Source: Thermoflexales bacterium
GTDB taxonomy: Bacteria; Chloroflexota; Anaerolineae; B4-G1; SLSP01
Length of the DNA stretch: 17,579 nucleotides
Reading direction: 5' to 3'
Assembly: GCA_007130345.1 (NCBI GenBank)
Contig: SLSP01000097.1
Span: 1 to 17,579, forward strand
A program made the position numbers and the translations under genes. The notes under the pieces were generated by a model. It saw nothing but the letters and a program-made list of their open reading frames with translations. It had not been told where the DNA came from and ran no database searches. Numbering within the stretch: the first letter of the stretch is position 1; every line of letters begins with the position of its first letter. Below, piece after piece: positions 1 through 6,780 of the stretch.

Positions 1-350
1 CCACATCTAGTAGCCGCCAACGTTCTCCGCGCATATGTGGGGTATGTTTGAAAGGTTCTCGACTTTGGCCGTCGTCTACCCCACGAATGTCCGAAGACCC
101 AGTTTTGTGAGCCAAAGCTCGGACTCCCCATCTCGGGGACGGGGGCCGTAGGTCGGATTGCCAATCCGACCTACGATAACCTGGTTAGCCGCACCCAGGG
201 ACGGGGGCTGAGGTGTGCTCAAGATTGATCCGTTACCTATCCCGGAAGCATCTGGGGAGCGGTAGGTAGTTCTGGGGATGGCGCTTGCTTTCTTTACAAG
301 ATGATATATTCTCTAGTTTGAAAGCTCTAGCGTTATAAAGATGTTGTCCT
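1..350. other. Gene-free leader upstream of recN
   Basis: I see no credible gene here. The first 51 bases are open in frame 1 up to a TGA at 49-51, which could be the tail of an upstream gene, but 16 codons are too few to judge. The stretch holds a perfect palindrome (147-175, listed separately) and an 11-bp direct repeat, GGGACGGGGGC, at 136-146 and 198-208. An AT-rich patch at 291-340 just before recN contains TATATT (305-310) and TATAAA (334-339), but neither has a well-spaced -35 box, so no recN promoter can be fixed. No SOS (LexA) operator was recognised. Confidence 0.6.
147..175. repeat. Perfect 13-bp palindrome with 3-nt loop (REP-like or terminator-like)
   Basis: CGTAGGTCGGATT at 147-159 is followed by GCC and then its exact reverse complement AATCCGACCTACG at 163-175. 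An RNA from either strand would fold into a strong hairpin. No T-run follows on the + strand (GATAACC), so it is not a classical intrinsic terminator. GTAGGTCGGATT-type palindromes resemble dispersed extragenic palindromes, but only one copy is in this window, so repeat status is an inference. Confidence 0.6.
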
Positions 351-2195
351 ATGTTACGAGAACTGCATATTAAAGATTTTGCCATCATCGATGAACTGCG
401 CCTGACCCTTGAACCGGGATTTAACATTCTGACCGGGGAAACCGGCGCGGGGAAATCCATCGTCATTGACGCGGTGGCGCTCTTGCTGGGCGGGCGCGCT
501 GACATCTCGATGATCCGCACGGGCGCGACGCACGCCCGCGTCGAGGGGCTGTTTGTGCTGTCGCCAGCGCAACACCGCGCGGTACAGGGGGTACTGGAAC
601 GCGAGGAGTTGGAAAGTGATGACCCCCACGTTCTCTGGCTCAGCCGCGAATTACGCGATAGTGGCCGCTCCGTAGCCCGTGTCAACGGGCGCGTGGTCTC
701 CCTCACCCTGATGCGCGAGGTCTCCGAGGGCCTGATCGATATTCACGGGCAGAGCGAGCACTTGAGCCTATTGCGGGTGCGGGAGCATGTGAATTTGCTC
801 GACCGCTTCGCGGGCCTGGAAGGCGCGCGCGCCCAGGTGGCGCACACGGTGCGACAGCTTAACGCGGTGCGTGAAGAGTTGCACGCCCTGCGGCGCGACG
901 AACGCCAGCGTATGCAGCGCATCGATATGTTGCGTTTTCAGGTACATGAGATTCAGGAAGCGCAGCTTTCGGAAGATGAAAAAGAGCATTTGGAAGCCGA
1001 TCTGGTGCGGATGACCAACGCGGAGCGCATCGCGGCCCTGGCTTCGGGGATCTTCACCTTGCTTCAGGAGGGTGAAGGCGAAGTGCCGTCGGTTCTGGAG
1101 CTTCTGGGACAGGTGCAGCGGGATATGTTGACGTTGATCCGCATCGACGCCACGCTGAACGCTCAGGCGGAGGTGCTGGAGAGCGTCGGTTATCAAATCG
1201 ACGACGTGGCCCGCGTGCTCCAGGATTACCTGATTGAGGTGGAATTCAATCCGCAGCGGTTGGCTAAGGTGGAGCGGCGGTTGGCCCAACTGCATCAGCT
1301 AGAGCGCAAGTATGGGAAGGATGTCGCCAATATCCTGGCCTACGCGCGCGACGCCGCCGAGGAATTGCGGACGCTGGAAGGTAGCGACGAGCGCATCGAG
1401 GCTTTGGAAGCTGAGGAGCGGACGCTGCTCCGGCAGTGCGCTGACCTGTGTCGGGAACTCTCCCAGCGGCGGCAGGCCGCCGCCGCCGAGTTTGTCGCCC
1501 GCGTCGAGGTGGAGTTGGAAGATTTGCGGATGCAAGGCACGCGCCTCGGCGTGGATTTCCGGTGGCACACAGCGCCGAACGGCTTGCCGATGTCACCGTC
1601 GCTGCCCACAGGCAGCGTTGTGACCAGCACGACGACGGAGTCCACCGCTGAAACTGTCGCCCGCGTCGCCTTTGACGTGACGGGGATGGAGCGCGTGGAA
1701 TTCTTGGTTGCCCCCAATGTCGGCGAGCGTCTCAAGCCGATGACGCGGGTGGCGTCGGGCGGGGAGACGGCCCGGTTGATGCTGGCGCTCAAGGCTGTGC
1801 TCTCTCGCGCTGACCAGACGCCCACGCTCATCTTCGACGAGATCGATCAGGGGATTGGGGGGCGCATTGGCGCGGTGGTGGGGGCCAAGCTCTGGCAACT
1901 CACTGTCGGTGACGGTGCGGCCAATGCCGATGCCGATGATACGCAGCATCAAGTATTGTGTATCACGCACTTGCCCCAGTTGGCCGGTTTTGGCGATGTC
2001 CATTTTCATGTGGCGAAAGACATTGTAGAACAGCGCACTGTGACCCATGTATGGCGGCTGGAAGGTGATCGGCGGCTGCATGAGTTGGCGCAGATGTTGG
2101 GCACCCACGGGGATGCGGCGCATCAGGGCGCTCTGGAAATCATGGAACACTCGCGAGGTCTCAAAGCGCAAGTGCTCGATAAGGCCGCGTCGTAG
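351..2195 (+). CDS. recN: DNA repair protein RecN (SMC-like ATPase)
   Basis: RecN is an SMC-family ATPase that acts at double-strand breaks and promotes recombinational repair in the cytoplasm. The 614-residue protein has an N-terminal Walker A motif, GETGAGKS (29-36), a long charged, heptad-rich middle (about 150-390) expected to form the short coiled coil, the ABC signature ASGGE (468-472), Walker B LIFDEID (493-499) and the switch-histidine segment CITHLPQLAGFGD. It is slightly longer than the usual 550-580 residues. The extra length lies in a Ser/Thr-rich insert before the C-terminal ATPase half (about residues 407-435) and in an Asp/Ala-rich insert after Walker B (about 522-536). The ATG at 351 gives the canonical N-terminus (MLRELHIKDFAIID); no strong Shine-Dalgarno precedes it. 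The next gene is 266 bp away behind its own promoter, so recN looks monocistronic. Confidence 0.97.
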   Translation: MLRELHIKDFAIIDELRLTLEPGFNILTGETGAGKSIVIDAVALLLGGRADISMIRTGATHARVEGLFVLSPAQHRAVQGVLEREELESDDPHVLWLSRELRDSGRSVARVNGRVVSLTLMREVSEGLIDIHGQSEHLSLLRVREHVNLLDRFAGLEGARAQVAHTVRQLNAVREELHALRRDERQRMQRIDMLRFQVHEIQEAQLSEDEKEHLEADLVRMTNAERIAALASGIFTLLQEGEGEVPSVLELLGQVQRDMLTLIRIDATLNAQAEVLESVGYQIDDVARVLQDYLIEVEFNPQRLAKVERRLAQLHQLERKYGKDVANILAYARDAAEELRTLEGSDERIEALEAEERTLLRQCADLCRELSQRRQAAAAEFVARVEVELEDLRMQGTRLGVDFRWHTAPNGLPMSPSLPTGSVVTSTTTESTAETVARVAFDVTGMERVEFLVAPNVGERLKPMTRVASGGETARLMLALKAVLSRADQTPTLIFDEIDQGIGGRIGAVVGAKLWQLTVGDGAANADADDTQHQVLCITHLPQLAGFGDVHFHVAKDIVEQRTVTHVWRLEGDRRLHELAQMLGTHGDAAHQGALEIMEHSRGLKAQVLDKAAS

Positions 2196-2300
2196 AGGGG
2201 GTGGGGGGCGAACGCAGCGGTTAAAATCGGTGCCGTTTGGCGCGCAACGTGGCGAGGCGGTCTTTTCCCCAGACACCGCAGAGAGAACTATGGCTTGCAT

Positions 2301-2328
2301 TTGCTCAATATGAGAAGACGTTTATAAT
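2301..2328 (+). promoter_or_regulatory. Sigma70-like promoter for the DUF4388-GTPase unit
   Basis: TTGCTC (2301-2306) and a perfect TATAAT (2323-2328) are separated by 16 bp. This predicts a start near 2335 and a leader of about 127 nt before the ATG at 2462. It is the best consensus promoter in the window. The prediction is from pattern only. Confidence 0.6.
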
Positions 2329-2393
2329 GGGTAAGTCGTGTCACAATAGTAACCAATTTGTTGCGGTAGGGAAGTTTCGAGGAGTACCGGGCA

Positions 2394-2418
2394 CCTTTCT
2401 TTGCCGCGCGGAGAAAGG
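2394..2418 (+). other. Stem-loop in the leader of the DUF4388 gene
   Basis: CCTTTCT (2394-2400) pairs exactly with AGAAAGG (2412-2418). The stem can extend inward by two G-T wobbles and two G-C pairs to a 3-nt loop. It lies in the predicted 5' leader, about 30 nt before the Shine-Dalgarno, and is not followed by a T-run. Role unknown; an mRNA-stability or leader-control element is possible. Confidence 0.4.
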
Positions 2419-2461
2419 CATTACACAAGCCCCTTTAGCTACCAAGTAAGGACGGTCGGAT

Positions 2462-3310
2462 ATGGCGTTAAAAGGTAGGCTGGAAGATTTTGGTATCACC
2501 CAATTACTTAACCTGATTAATTTAGCCCGCAAAACGGGCACCCTGTATCTGGAAACCGGCGGCGACTCCGCCGAATTGAGTTTCCGCGAGGGCAAACTCA
2601 TCTACGCCACGATGGCCGGCGTGGATAGCAGTTTGCCCGCTATCCTGCAACAGGCGGGGATTTTCAACCCGGAGCAGGTACAGGTGATCCGCGCGAAAAT
2701 GGCGAGTAAGACAGACCGCGAGATCGCGCAAACCCTGATGACCGGGAAGCGGCTACAGCCGAAGGATGTAGCCAAGAGTGTGCGAGAGCACATTTTGGGC
2801 CTGGTGTATCAGGTTTTTTCCTGGAACGATGGTTCCTTCCGCTTTGAACCCTCCAAGTTACCCCCTAGCGGCACGGTGAACGCTTCCATTGCTCTGGAAA
2901 GCGTCATCATGGAAGGCAGTCGCCGTCTCAAGGAGTGGGAGCGCCTCCAGGACGAGTTGCCTGACCTGGACATCTCGCTCAAATTCGCGGAGCGGCCAAC
3001 GACGCCGCTGCGCGATATCAACTTGAGCGTGGAGGAGTGGCGCGTGATTTCCTTCATCAATCCCCGCAACTCCATCCGGCAAATCGCGCAATTCAATAAT
3101 ATGGGGGAGCTTCAAATCCGCAAAATAGTTTACAGTTTGATCCAAGCGGGTGTGGTAGAAGTTATTCGCCCGCCGCGTCCCACTGCTGCTGCCTCGGGAA
3201 CTGCCAGGGCCGGTGCGGGACAAGCCGCTCCGGTATCTGATGAGATGCGGCGGCCGGCGGTTAAGCGCGGTATCGTTCAGAAATTAATCCATCGGATTCG
3301 GGAGTTATAA
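2462..3310 (+). CDS. DUF4388 (PATAN-type) domain protein
   Basis: The 282-residue protein begins with a typical DUF4388/PATAN domain (about 1-105). It has the opening LxGRLEDFGITQLLNLI, then KTGTLYLETGGDSAELSFREGKLIYA, followed by a helical part (LLQ/IL...REHILGLVYQVFSW) and the F-x-W-x-DGSFRFEP strand (about 119-131). A winged-helix-like C-terminal segment follows (about 185-240, EEWRVISFINPRNSIRQIAQ...). The tail from about 243 is Ala/Pro/Arg-rich and probably disordered. PATAN domains are known in bacterial signalling proteins, often near Ras-like GTPases and two-component genes, and are thought to mediate protein contacts. A good Shine-Dalgarno (AAGGA, 2448-2452, 9 nt spacer) supports the ATG. 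The GTPase gene starts 4 bp after the stop, so the two are very likely co-translated and may act together. No enzymatic motif is visible. Confidence 0.85.
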   Translation: MALKGRLEDFGITQLLNLINLARKTGTLYLETGGDSAELSFREGKLIYATMAGVDSSLPAILQQAGIFNPEQVQVIRAKMASKTDREIAQTLMTGKRLQPKDVAKSVREHILGLVYQVFSWNDGSFRFEPSKLPPSGTVNASIALESVIMEGSRRLKEWERLQDELPDLDISLKFAERPTTPLRDINLSVEEWRVISFINPRNSIRQIAQFNNMGELQIRKIVYSLIQAGVVEVIRPPRPTAAASGTARAGAGQAAPVSDEMRRPAVKRGIVQKLIHRIREL

Positions 3311-3314
3311 GTCT

Positions 3315-3848
3315 ATGCAGACGCTCAAAATAGTTGTTACAGGCCCCTTTGCTTCTGGTAAGACGGAATTTATTCAGTCGATCAGCGAGATCGACGTCGT
3401 TTCGACGGACCGCAAGATCTCGAGCGATGCGGAACGCATCAAGCATCAGACCACGGTGGCGATGGATTTTGGCCGTATCACCATTGATGAGGAACTAATC
3501 CTGTATCTTTTCGGCACACCGGGTCAAAAACGTTTCAACTTTATGTGGGAAATCCTCTCCGAAGGGATGCTCGGCTTTATCGTGCTGGTGGATAGCACGC
3601 GCCCGGAGACCTTCCGCGAGGCCCGCCGCATTCTGGACACGTTCCGCAGTTATTCGCCGGTGCCCTATATCGTGGCGGCCAACAAGCAGGACTTGGAGGA
3701 TGCCTGGCCGGCCGAGGATTTGCGCATCGTGCTGCGGGTGGAGTCCAGTGTGAAGGTGGTGCCCTGCGTCGCCACCGACCGCGAGAGTGTCAAGCAGGTA
3801 CTCCTGGAGTTGCTTTACTCCATTTTGGAGTTGATGGAAGACGAGTAA
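3315..3848 (+). CDS. Small Ras-like GTPase (COG2229 / MglA-related group)
   Basis: A compact 177-residue P-loop GTPase, presumably a cytosolic GTP/GDP switch. G1 is GPFASGKT (10-17); the G2 threonine is probably in QTTVAMDFG (45-53); G3 is LFGTPGQ (65-71); G4 is NKQD (123-126); G5-like CVATD follows near 152-156. The usual G3 aspartate (DxxG) is replaced in LFGTPGQ, as I recall for this bacterial family. Myxobacterial MglA, a relative, works in cell polarity and gliding, and other relatives sit with roadblock and two-component genes. Here the upstream partner is the DUF4388 protein, 4 bp away. The Shine-Dalgarno (GGGAG, 3300-3304) lies inside the end of that gene, which suggests coupled translation. 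No roadblock/MglB-type GAP gene is present in the window. Confidence 0.92.
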   Translation: MQTLKIVVTGPFASGKTEFIQSISEIDVVSTDRKISSDAERIKHQTTVAMDFGRITIDEELILYLFGTPGQKRFNFMWEILSEGMLGFIVLVDSTRPETFREARRILDTFRSYSPVPYIVAANKQDLEDAWPAEDLRIVLRVESSVKVVPCVATDRESVKQVLLELLYSILELMEDE

Positions 3849-3873
3849 CCATTTTTTAACCCAATTGCAACGG

Positions 3874-3924
3874 CCTCTTTTCATCAGAATTGCGCTGCTT
3901 GTGATATGATTAGATGAAAAGAGG
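3874..3924. repeat. Perfect 12-bp inverted repeat framing a promoter
   Basis: CCTCTTTTCATC (3874-3885) and GATGAAAAGAGG (3913-3924) are exact reverse complements, separated by 27 bp. The left arm falls in the -35 region and the right arm just after an extended -10 box, overlapping the expected transcription start and ending next to the ribosome binding site. It could be a two-site operator, or a long-loop hairpin in read-through RNA from the GTPase gene. No T-run follows it. Confidence 0.65.
3902..3910 (+). promoter_or_regulatory. Extended -10 promoter for the hydrolase-led operon
   Basis: TGATATGAT carries the extended -10 TG (3902-3903), one spacer base and a TATGAT hexamer (3905-3910). 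No good -35 lies 17 bp upstream, which is normal for extended -10 promoters. It would start RNA near 3917, about 23 nt before the ATG at 3940, inside the right arm of the inverted repeat. A CGGAG (3926-3930) then serves as ribosome binding site. Confidence 0.5.
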
Positions 3925-3939
3925 ACGGAGTAAAGCGAA

Positions 3940-4728
3940 ATGAGCTCCATTGTTACAGATCGCGGGATTGTGCATTACGAGACCTTCGGGCGAGGCAAGC
4001 CAGTTGTGCTGCTGCACTGCTGGCTTGGTTCGTGGAATTATTGGTTCTCGACTATGGAATATCTGGCGAATCACAAGTACAAAACTTACGCGCTGGATTT
4101 CTGGGGATTTGGAGATTCTGCCAAGCAAGGCTCCTTCACCGTCGAGGAGTACGTGCAGATGGTGGAGCAGTTTATGGATCGGATGGGGCTGGATCGCGCG
4201 CGGGTGATGGGTCACTCGATGGGCGGCTCCGTTTCCCTCAGCCTCACCCTGGCCCACCCACAACGGGTGTCCAAAGTCGCCGTCATCGGTTCCCCCATCG
4301 TGGGATCAGGGTTGAGCCTCTTGCTCAAACTCTCCGGCAACCGGCAGGTTGCCAAGCTCCTGTACACCATACCGGGGCTGCTGCCCTACATTATGAAGGC
4401 GCTCTCCTTCACCTATGCGCGGGACTGGCGTACTTTGTACGATATGCTGAAGAAAGACCTATCCCGCACTACGGTAGAATCGTTTTCCGCCAGCATCCGC
4501 GACCTGCGGCACACCGACTTGCGGCCTCGGCTGCACGAGTGCCGCGTCCCGGCGATGGGCATCTACGGCCGCAAGGATAACATCGTCAATCCCAAGCAAG
4601 GCGAAGTGATTCGGAAGGGCATCAAAAATCATGTGGTGCATTATTTTGATGACTCCGGACATTTCCCGATGCTAGATCAAACAGAACTTTTCCATCAACG
4701 CATCTTAGAGTTTCTAGAAGAGCTGTGA
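3940..4728 (+). CDS. Alpha/beta-fold hydrolase with intact catalytic triad
   Basis: A 262-residue cytosolic alpha/beta hydrolase. The oxyanion region is LLHCWLGSWNYW (24-35, with the HxW-type turn). The nucleophile elbow is GHSMGG with Ser93. The acid is Asp213 in YGRKDNIVNP and the base is His241 in DSGHFPMLD. A helical cap lies at about 120-190. The substrate cannot be read from the sequence; esters, thioesters or lipid-like substrates are all possible. It is the first gene behind the inverted-repeat promoter. Its TGA (4726-4728) overlaps the GTG start of the V4R gene (GTGA), so the two are translationally coupled. A paralogue of the same length lies at 14818-15606, with about half of the first 96 residues identical by eye, but there the serine is lost. 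Confidence 0.9.
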   Translation: MSSIVTDRGIVHYETFGRGKPVVLLHCWLGSWNYWFSTMEYLANHKYKTYALDFWGFGDSAKQGSFTVEEYVQMVEQFMDRMGLDRARVMGHSMGGSVSLSLTLAHPQRVSKVAVIGSPIVGSGLSLLLKLSGNRQVAKLLYTIPGLLPYIMKALSFTYARDWRTLYDMLKKDLSRTTVESFSASIRDLRHTDLRPRLHECRVPAMGIYGRKDNIVNPKQGEVIRKGIKNHVVHYFDDSGHFPMLDQTELFHQRILEFLEEL

Positions 4729-5378
4729 GTGTCGCCGTCCCAGTTCAGGCCGAGAGCCGAAACTGCACGTTTCCCAATAAAATCTCCCGCATTTTCTTAT
4801 TGGCCCTCAACGATGTTCTTGGGGATAACAACATGCTGGCGGTTCTGAACACGGCCCGGCTGCCCCGGTTAGTGGAGGAGTTCCCCCCGGCTAACTTTGA
4901 ACCTGGCCTGACTTTTGAGGAAGTAGTAGACTTATTTGAAGCGCTCGAAAGCATTTACGGGCAGCGCGGGGGGCGCAAAGTAGCGCATCAGGCCGGTCAA
5001 GCCTGCTTCAAGTATGGTATCGAAGGGTTTGGTGGCTTGATAGGCTTTGCGGATTTTTTCTTGCGCATCTTGCCGGTGGGGATGCGGGTGCGGATTGGGT
5101 TAGAAGTATTGCGCGAGATCTTTAATCGGTATTCGGATCAGCACATCGCTGTGGGCGAGGGCGAAAGCGCGTATGTCTTTGTTTCTGAACAATGTGGGAT
5201 GTGCTGGCAGCGTCACGCAGATGGCCCTGTGTGCGCGTTGATGGCCGGTTTGCTAGAGGAAACCCTGTACTGGATTAGCCGGGGACAGCGGTTTGCTATC
5301 GAGGAGACCGCGTGCATCGCGCGCGGCGATCCGAATTGCACCTTTTACATTCAGAAAACCCCAACTAGTTCACAGTGA
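4725..5378 (+). CDS. V4R (4-vinyl-reductase-type) domain protein
   Basis: A 217-residue protein whose C-terminal half (about 130-212) matches the V4R fold: Cys157, Cys160 and Cys170, then the ending EETACIARGDPNCTFYI with Glu194, Cys197 and Cys205. V4R domains occur in BchJ-like proteins and in the sensor part of XylR/DmpR-type regulators, where they bind small hydrophobic molecules, often with zinc held by the C-terminal cysteines. The N-terminal part (FPNKISRIFLLALNDVLG..., about 16-55) is a helical segment typical of stand-alone members. There is no DNA-binding or enzymatic partner domain. The start is GTG at 4725, overlapping the previous stop by four bases; the next in-frame ATG (4833) would remove the conserved N-terminal helix. 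Likely role: ligand binding or sensing, with the ligand unknown. Confidence 0.82.
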   Translation: MSVAVPVQAESRNCTFPNKISRIFLLALNDVLGDNNMLAVLNTARLPRLVEEFPPANFEPGLTFEEVVDLFEALESIYGQRGGRKVAHQAGQACFKYGIEGFGGLIGFADFFLRILPVGMRVRIGLEVLREIFNRYSDQHIAVGEGESAYVFVSEQCGMCWQRHADGPVCALMAGLLEETLYWISRGQRFAIEETACIARGDPNCTFYIQKTPTSSQ

Positions 5379-5382
5379 ATTT

Positions 5383-5503
5383 ATAAAGTGAGCTCCCTGA
5401 AAAAGTCCAAAACTCCGATTTTTCCACACGCGACCTCCTACATCTAGTATCAAGTTTCTAAAAAGTCGGATTTTTTAGGGTGCTTTCAGTAGAGTCATAA
5501 AGC
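5383..5503. mobile_element. MITE-like inverted-repeat element, copy 1, with flanking duplication
   Basis: The element core is about 5390-5496 (107 bp). The left end, GAGCTCCCTGAAAAAGTCC, and the right end, GGTGCTTTCAGTAGAGTC, are imperfect inverted repeats. Each continues inward into a (T)CCGATTTTT / AAAAAGTCGGA block. Flanks are ATAAAGT (5383-5389) and ATAAAGC (5497-5503), a 6-of-7 duplication; beyond this the left flank continues as GAG, which is also the element end. It contains no ORF. Removing it would leave 19 bp between the V4R stop and the GTG of the next gene, a normal operon spacing. A second copy with the same ends is at 16417-16554. Confidence 0.7.
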
Positions 5504-5511
5504 GAGACATC

Positions 5512-6780
5512 GTGCGCAAAATCATTTTGCAGGATAAGCGAAAAATACCGCCTTTTAACGAGCCAGCACGCGAGTTGAGCGTGCTGTGCAATCCTCTGTG
5601 GTTGCATCACCGCGATATCTTCGCCCAGTACACGACAGAAGAGCGTGAGGTCAATTCGCTTGCTGAACTCGAAAACGAACGGGTGGAAACGCTCGTGTAT
5701 CGGGACAACCTGTATTTTGACCAGCATTTTATCGATGAGTTTATCAGGCGGGCCAAAGAGTCCGGCAAAGCGTGCCAGGTGGCTTTTGGATTGGACGACC
5801 CCGCCATTACTGGGCAGGCCGTGTATCTGCAACGGGGCATCCGGCGGCAGGGCAACTATTATGTGGCCGATTTGTGGTATTATCCATACGGCATCGAGCC
5901 GGTTGTGCGCCCCTTGATGATGGACACCGAGGCGCGGGAGATAGGCTTCTACCACGTTCCCACGCACATGTCCAACATTCATGGCGATCTCACCTACAAC
6001 CTCCCCACCAAGCCCTTCCTCTCCATCGAGCACTGGATGCACATCATCCACGCCAACATCGATTTTGGCATCTTCGCCATTGGCGCGCGCTTTGAAAAGC
6101 GCCTGGATTACGATGTGGGCCTCGCTTTGAAGCTCCTCTGGCGTGGGATGCTGGAACGCAAGCAGGTATTGACCTCGTCGCAGCTTGTCACTGTTGGGAA
6201 AAATTGCAGCATTGACCCCACAGCCGTCATTCAAGGCCCCGCCATTATCGGCGATAACGTCCACGTTGGGGCGGGCGTTGTGCTTGGCAACTGCATCATC
6301 GGCGACAATGTCACGATTGACCAGGGCTGTCAATTGATGTTGAGCGTGGTGGGCGATGGCACCTTCTTGCCGTTCCGCGCCGCGCTTTACCGCACTATCC
6401 TGATGGAAGATTGCATGGTCGCCCAAAACACCTGCTTGCAGATGTGTGTCGTCGGGCGCAGTTCCTTCATCGGGGCGGCGAACACCTTCACCGACTTCAT
6501 GCTGGTGGATCGGCCCATCCGCACGCACTTTGGCGCGAAGCTGGAGGAGACCGGCATGACGGCCCTGGGCGGCGCGGTAGGGCATAACGTGCGCATCGGC
6601 TCCGGGATGATTATCTTCCCGGCGCGCATGATCGAGTCGGACGTTATTCTCTTCGCGTCGCCGGAGCGCCGGGTCATCTCCAAGAATATCTACTACGAAG
6701 ATAGCGACCATCTCAAGCTCAAAGATGGCGAAAAACTGCATCCGCGGCTCTATCCTCGTGATGACGAGTTTGGGGTTTGA
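5512..6780 (+). CDS. Left-handed beta-helix (hexapeptide-repeat) protein, possibly sugar-nucleotidyl/acyl-transferase-like
   Basis: The 422-residue protein has hexapeptide repeats from about 224 to 385 ([LIV]GxxxxI-type: TVGKNCSIDPTAVIQG, AIIGDNVHVGAGVVLG, CIIGDNVTI, VVGRSSFIG, AVGHNVRIGSG). These form a left-handed beta-helix as in GlmU- and LpxA-type transferases. The N-terminal 220 residues contain VYRDNLYFDQHFIDEFIRRA, vaguely like the reduced N-domain of some sugar-nucleotidyl-transferase-like proteins, but I see no clear nucleotide-binding GxGxRM motif. Substrate and reaction are therefore unknown. The start is GTG at 5512, only 15 bp after the MITE-like element, and no strong Shine-Dalgarno is visible. 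The TGA overlaps the ATG of the next gene (TGATG), so the two are probably translationally coupled. Confidence 0.75.
   Translation: MRKIILQDKRKIPPFNEPARELSVLCNPLWLHHRDIFAQYTTEEREVNSLAELENERVETLVYRDNLYFDQHFIDEFIRRAKESGKACQVAFGLDDPAITGQAVYLQRGIRRQGNYYVADLWYYPYGIEPVVRPLMMDTEAREIGFYHVPTHMSNIHGDLTYNLPTKPFLSIEHWMHIIHANIDFGIFAIGARFEKRLDYDVGLALKLLWRGMLERKQVLTSSQLVTVGKNCSIDPTAVIQGPAIIGDNVHVGAGVVLGNCIIGDNVTIDQGCQLMLSVVGDGTFLPFRAALYRTILMEDCMVAQNTCLQMCVVGRSSFIGAANTFTDFMLVDRPIRTHFGAKLEETGMTALGGAVGHNVRIGSGMIIFPARMIESDVILFASPERRVISKNIYYEDSDHLKLKDGEKLHPRLYPRDDEFGV

Noticed and set aside
3..12. Ten-base match ACATCTAGTA to the middle of MITE-like copy 1
   Set aside because: A 10-base match is expected by chance in a window of this size, and neither element end is present at the window start.
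37..84. 8-bp inverted repeat GTGGGGTA / TACCCCAC
   Set aside because: Short arms 32 bp apart, with no associated promoter or gene; likely chance.
285..310. TTGCTT ... TATATT as a recN promoter
   Set aside because: The spacing is only 14 bp, too short for a typical sigma70 promoter.
233..706. 157-residue open frame on the - strand over the start of recN
   Set aside because: Low-complexity Ser/Arg-rich translation opposite the conserved Walker A region of recN.
2237..2449. 70-residue open frame between recN and the DUF4388 gene
   Set aside because: It spans the consensus promoter and the leader hairpin, has no convincing ribosome binding site and shows no family resemblance.
5458..6741. 427-residue open frame on the - strand opposite the beta-helix gene
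   Set aside because: It is the antisense shadow of a gene with clear hexapeptide repeats. Its translation is rich in His, Asp and Arg without recognisable motifs, and it would start or end inside the MITE-like element.
6777..6779. TTG start for the AAR-like gene
   Set aside because: The ATG three bases later forms a TGATG overlap with the upstream stop and is a more usual start; the difference is one residue.
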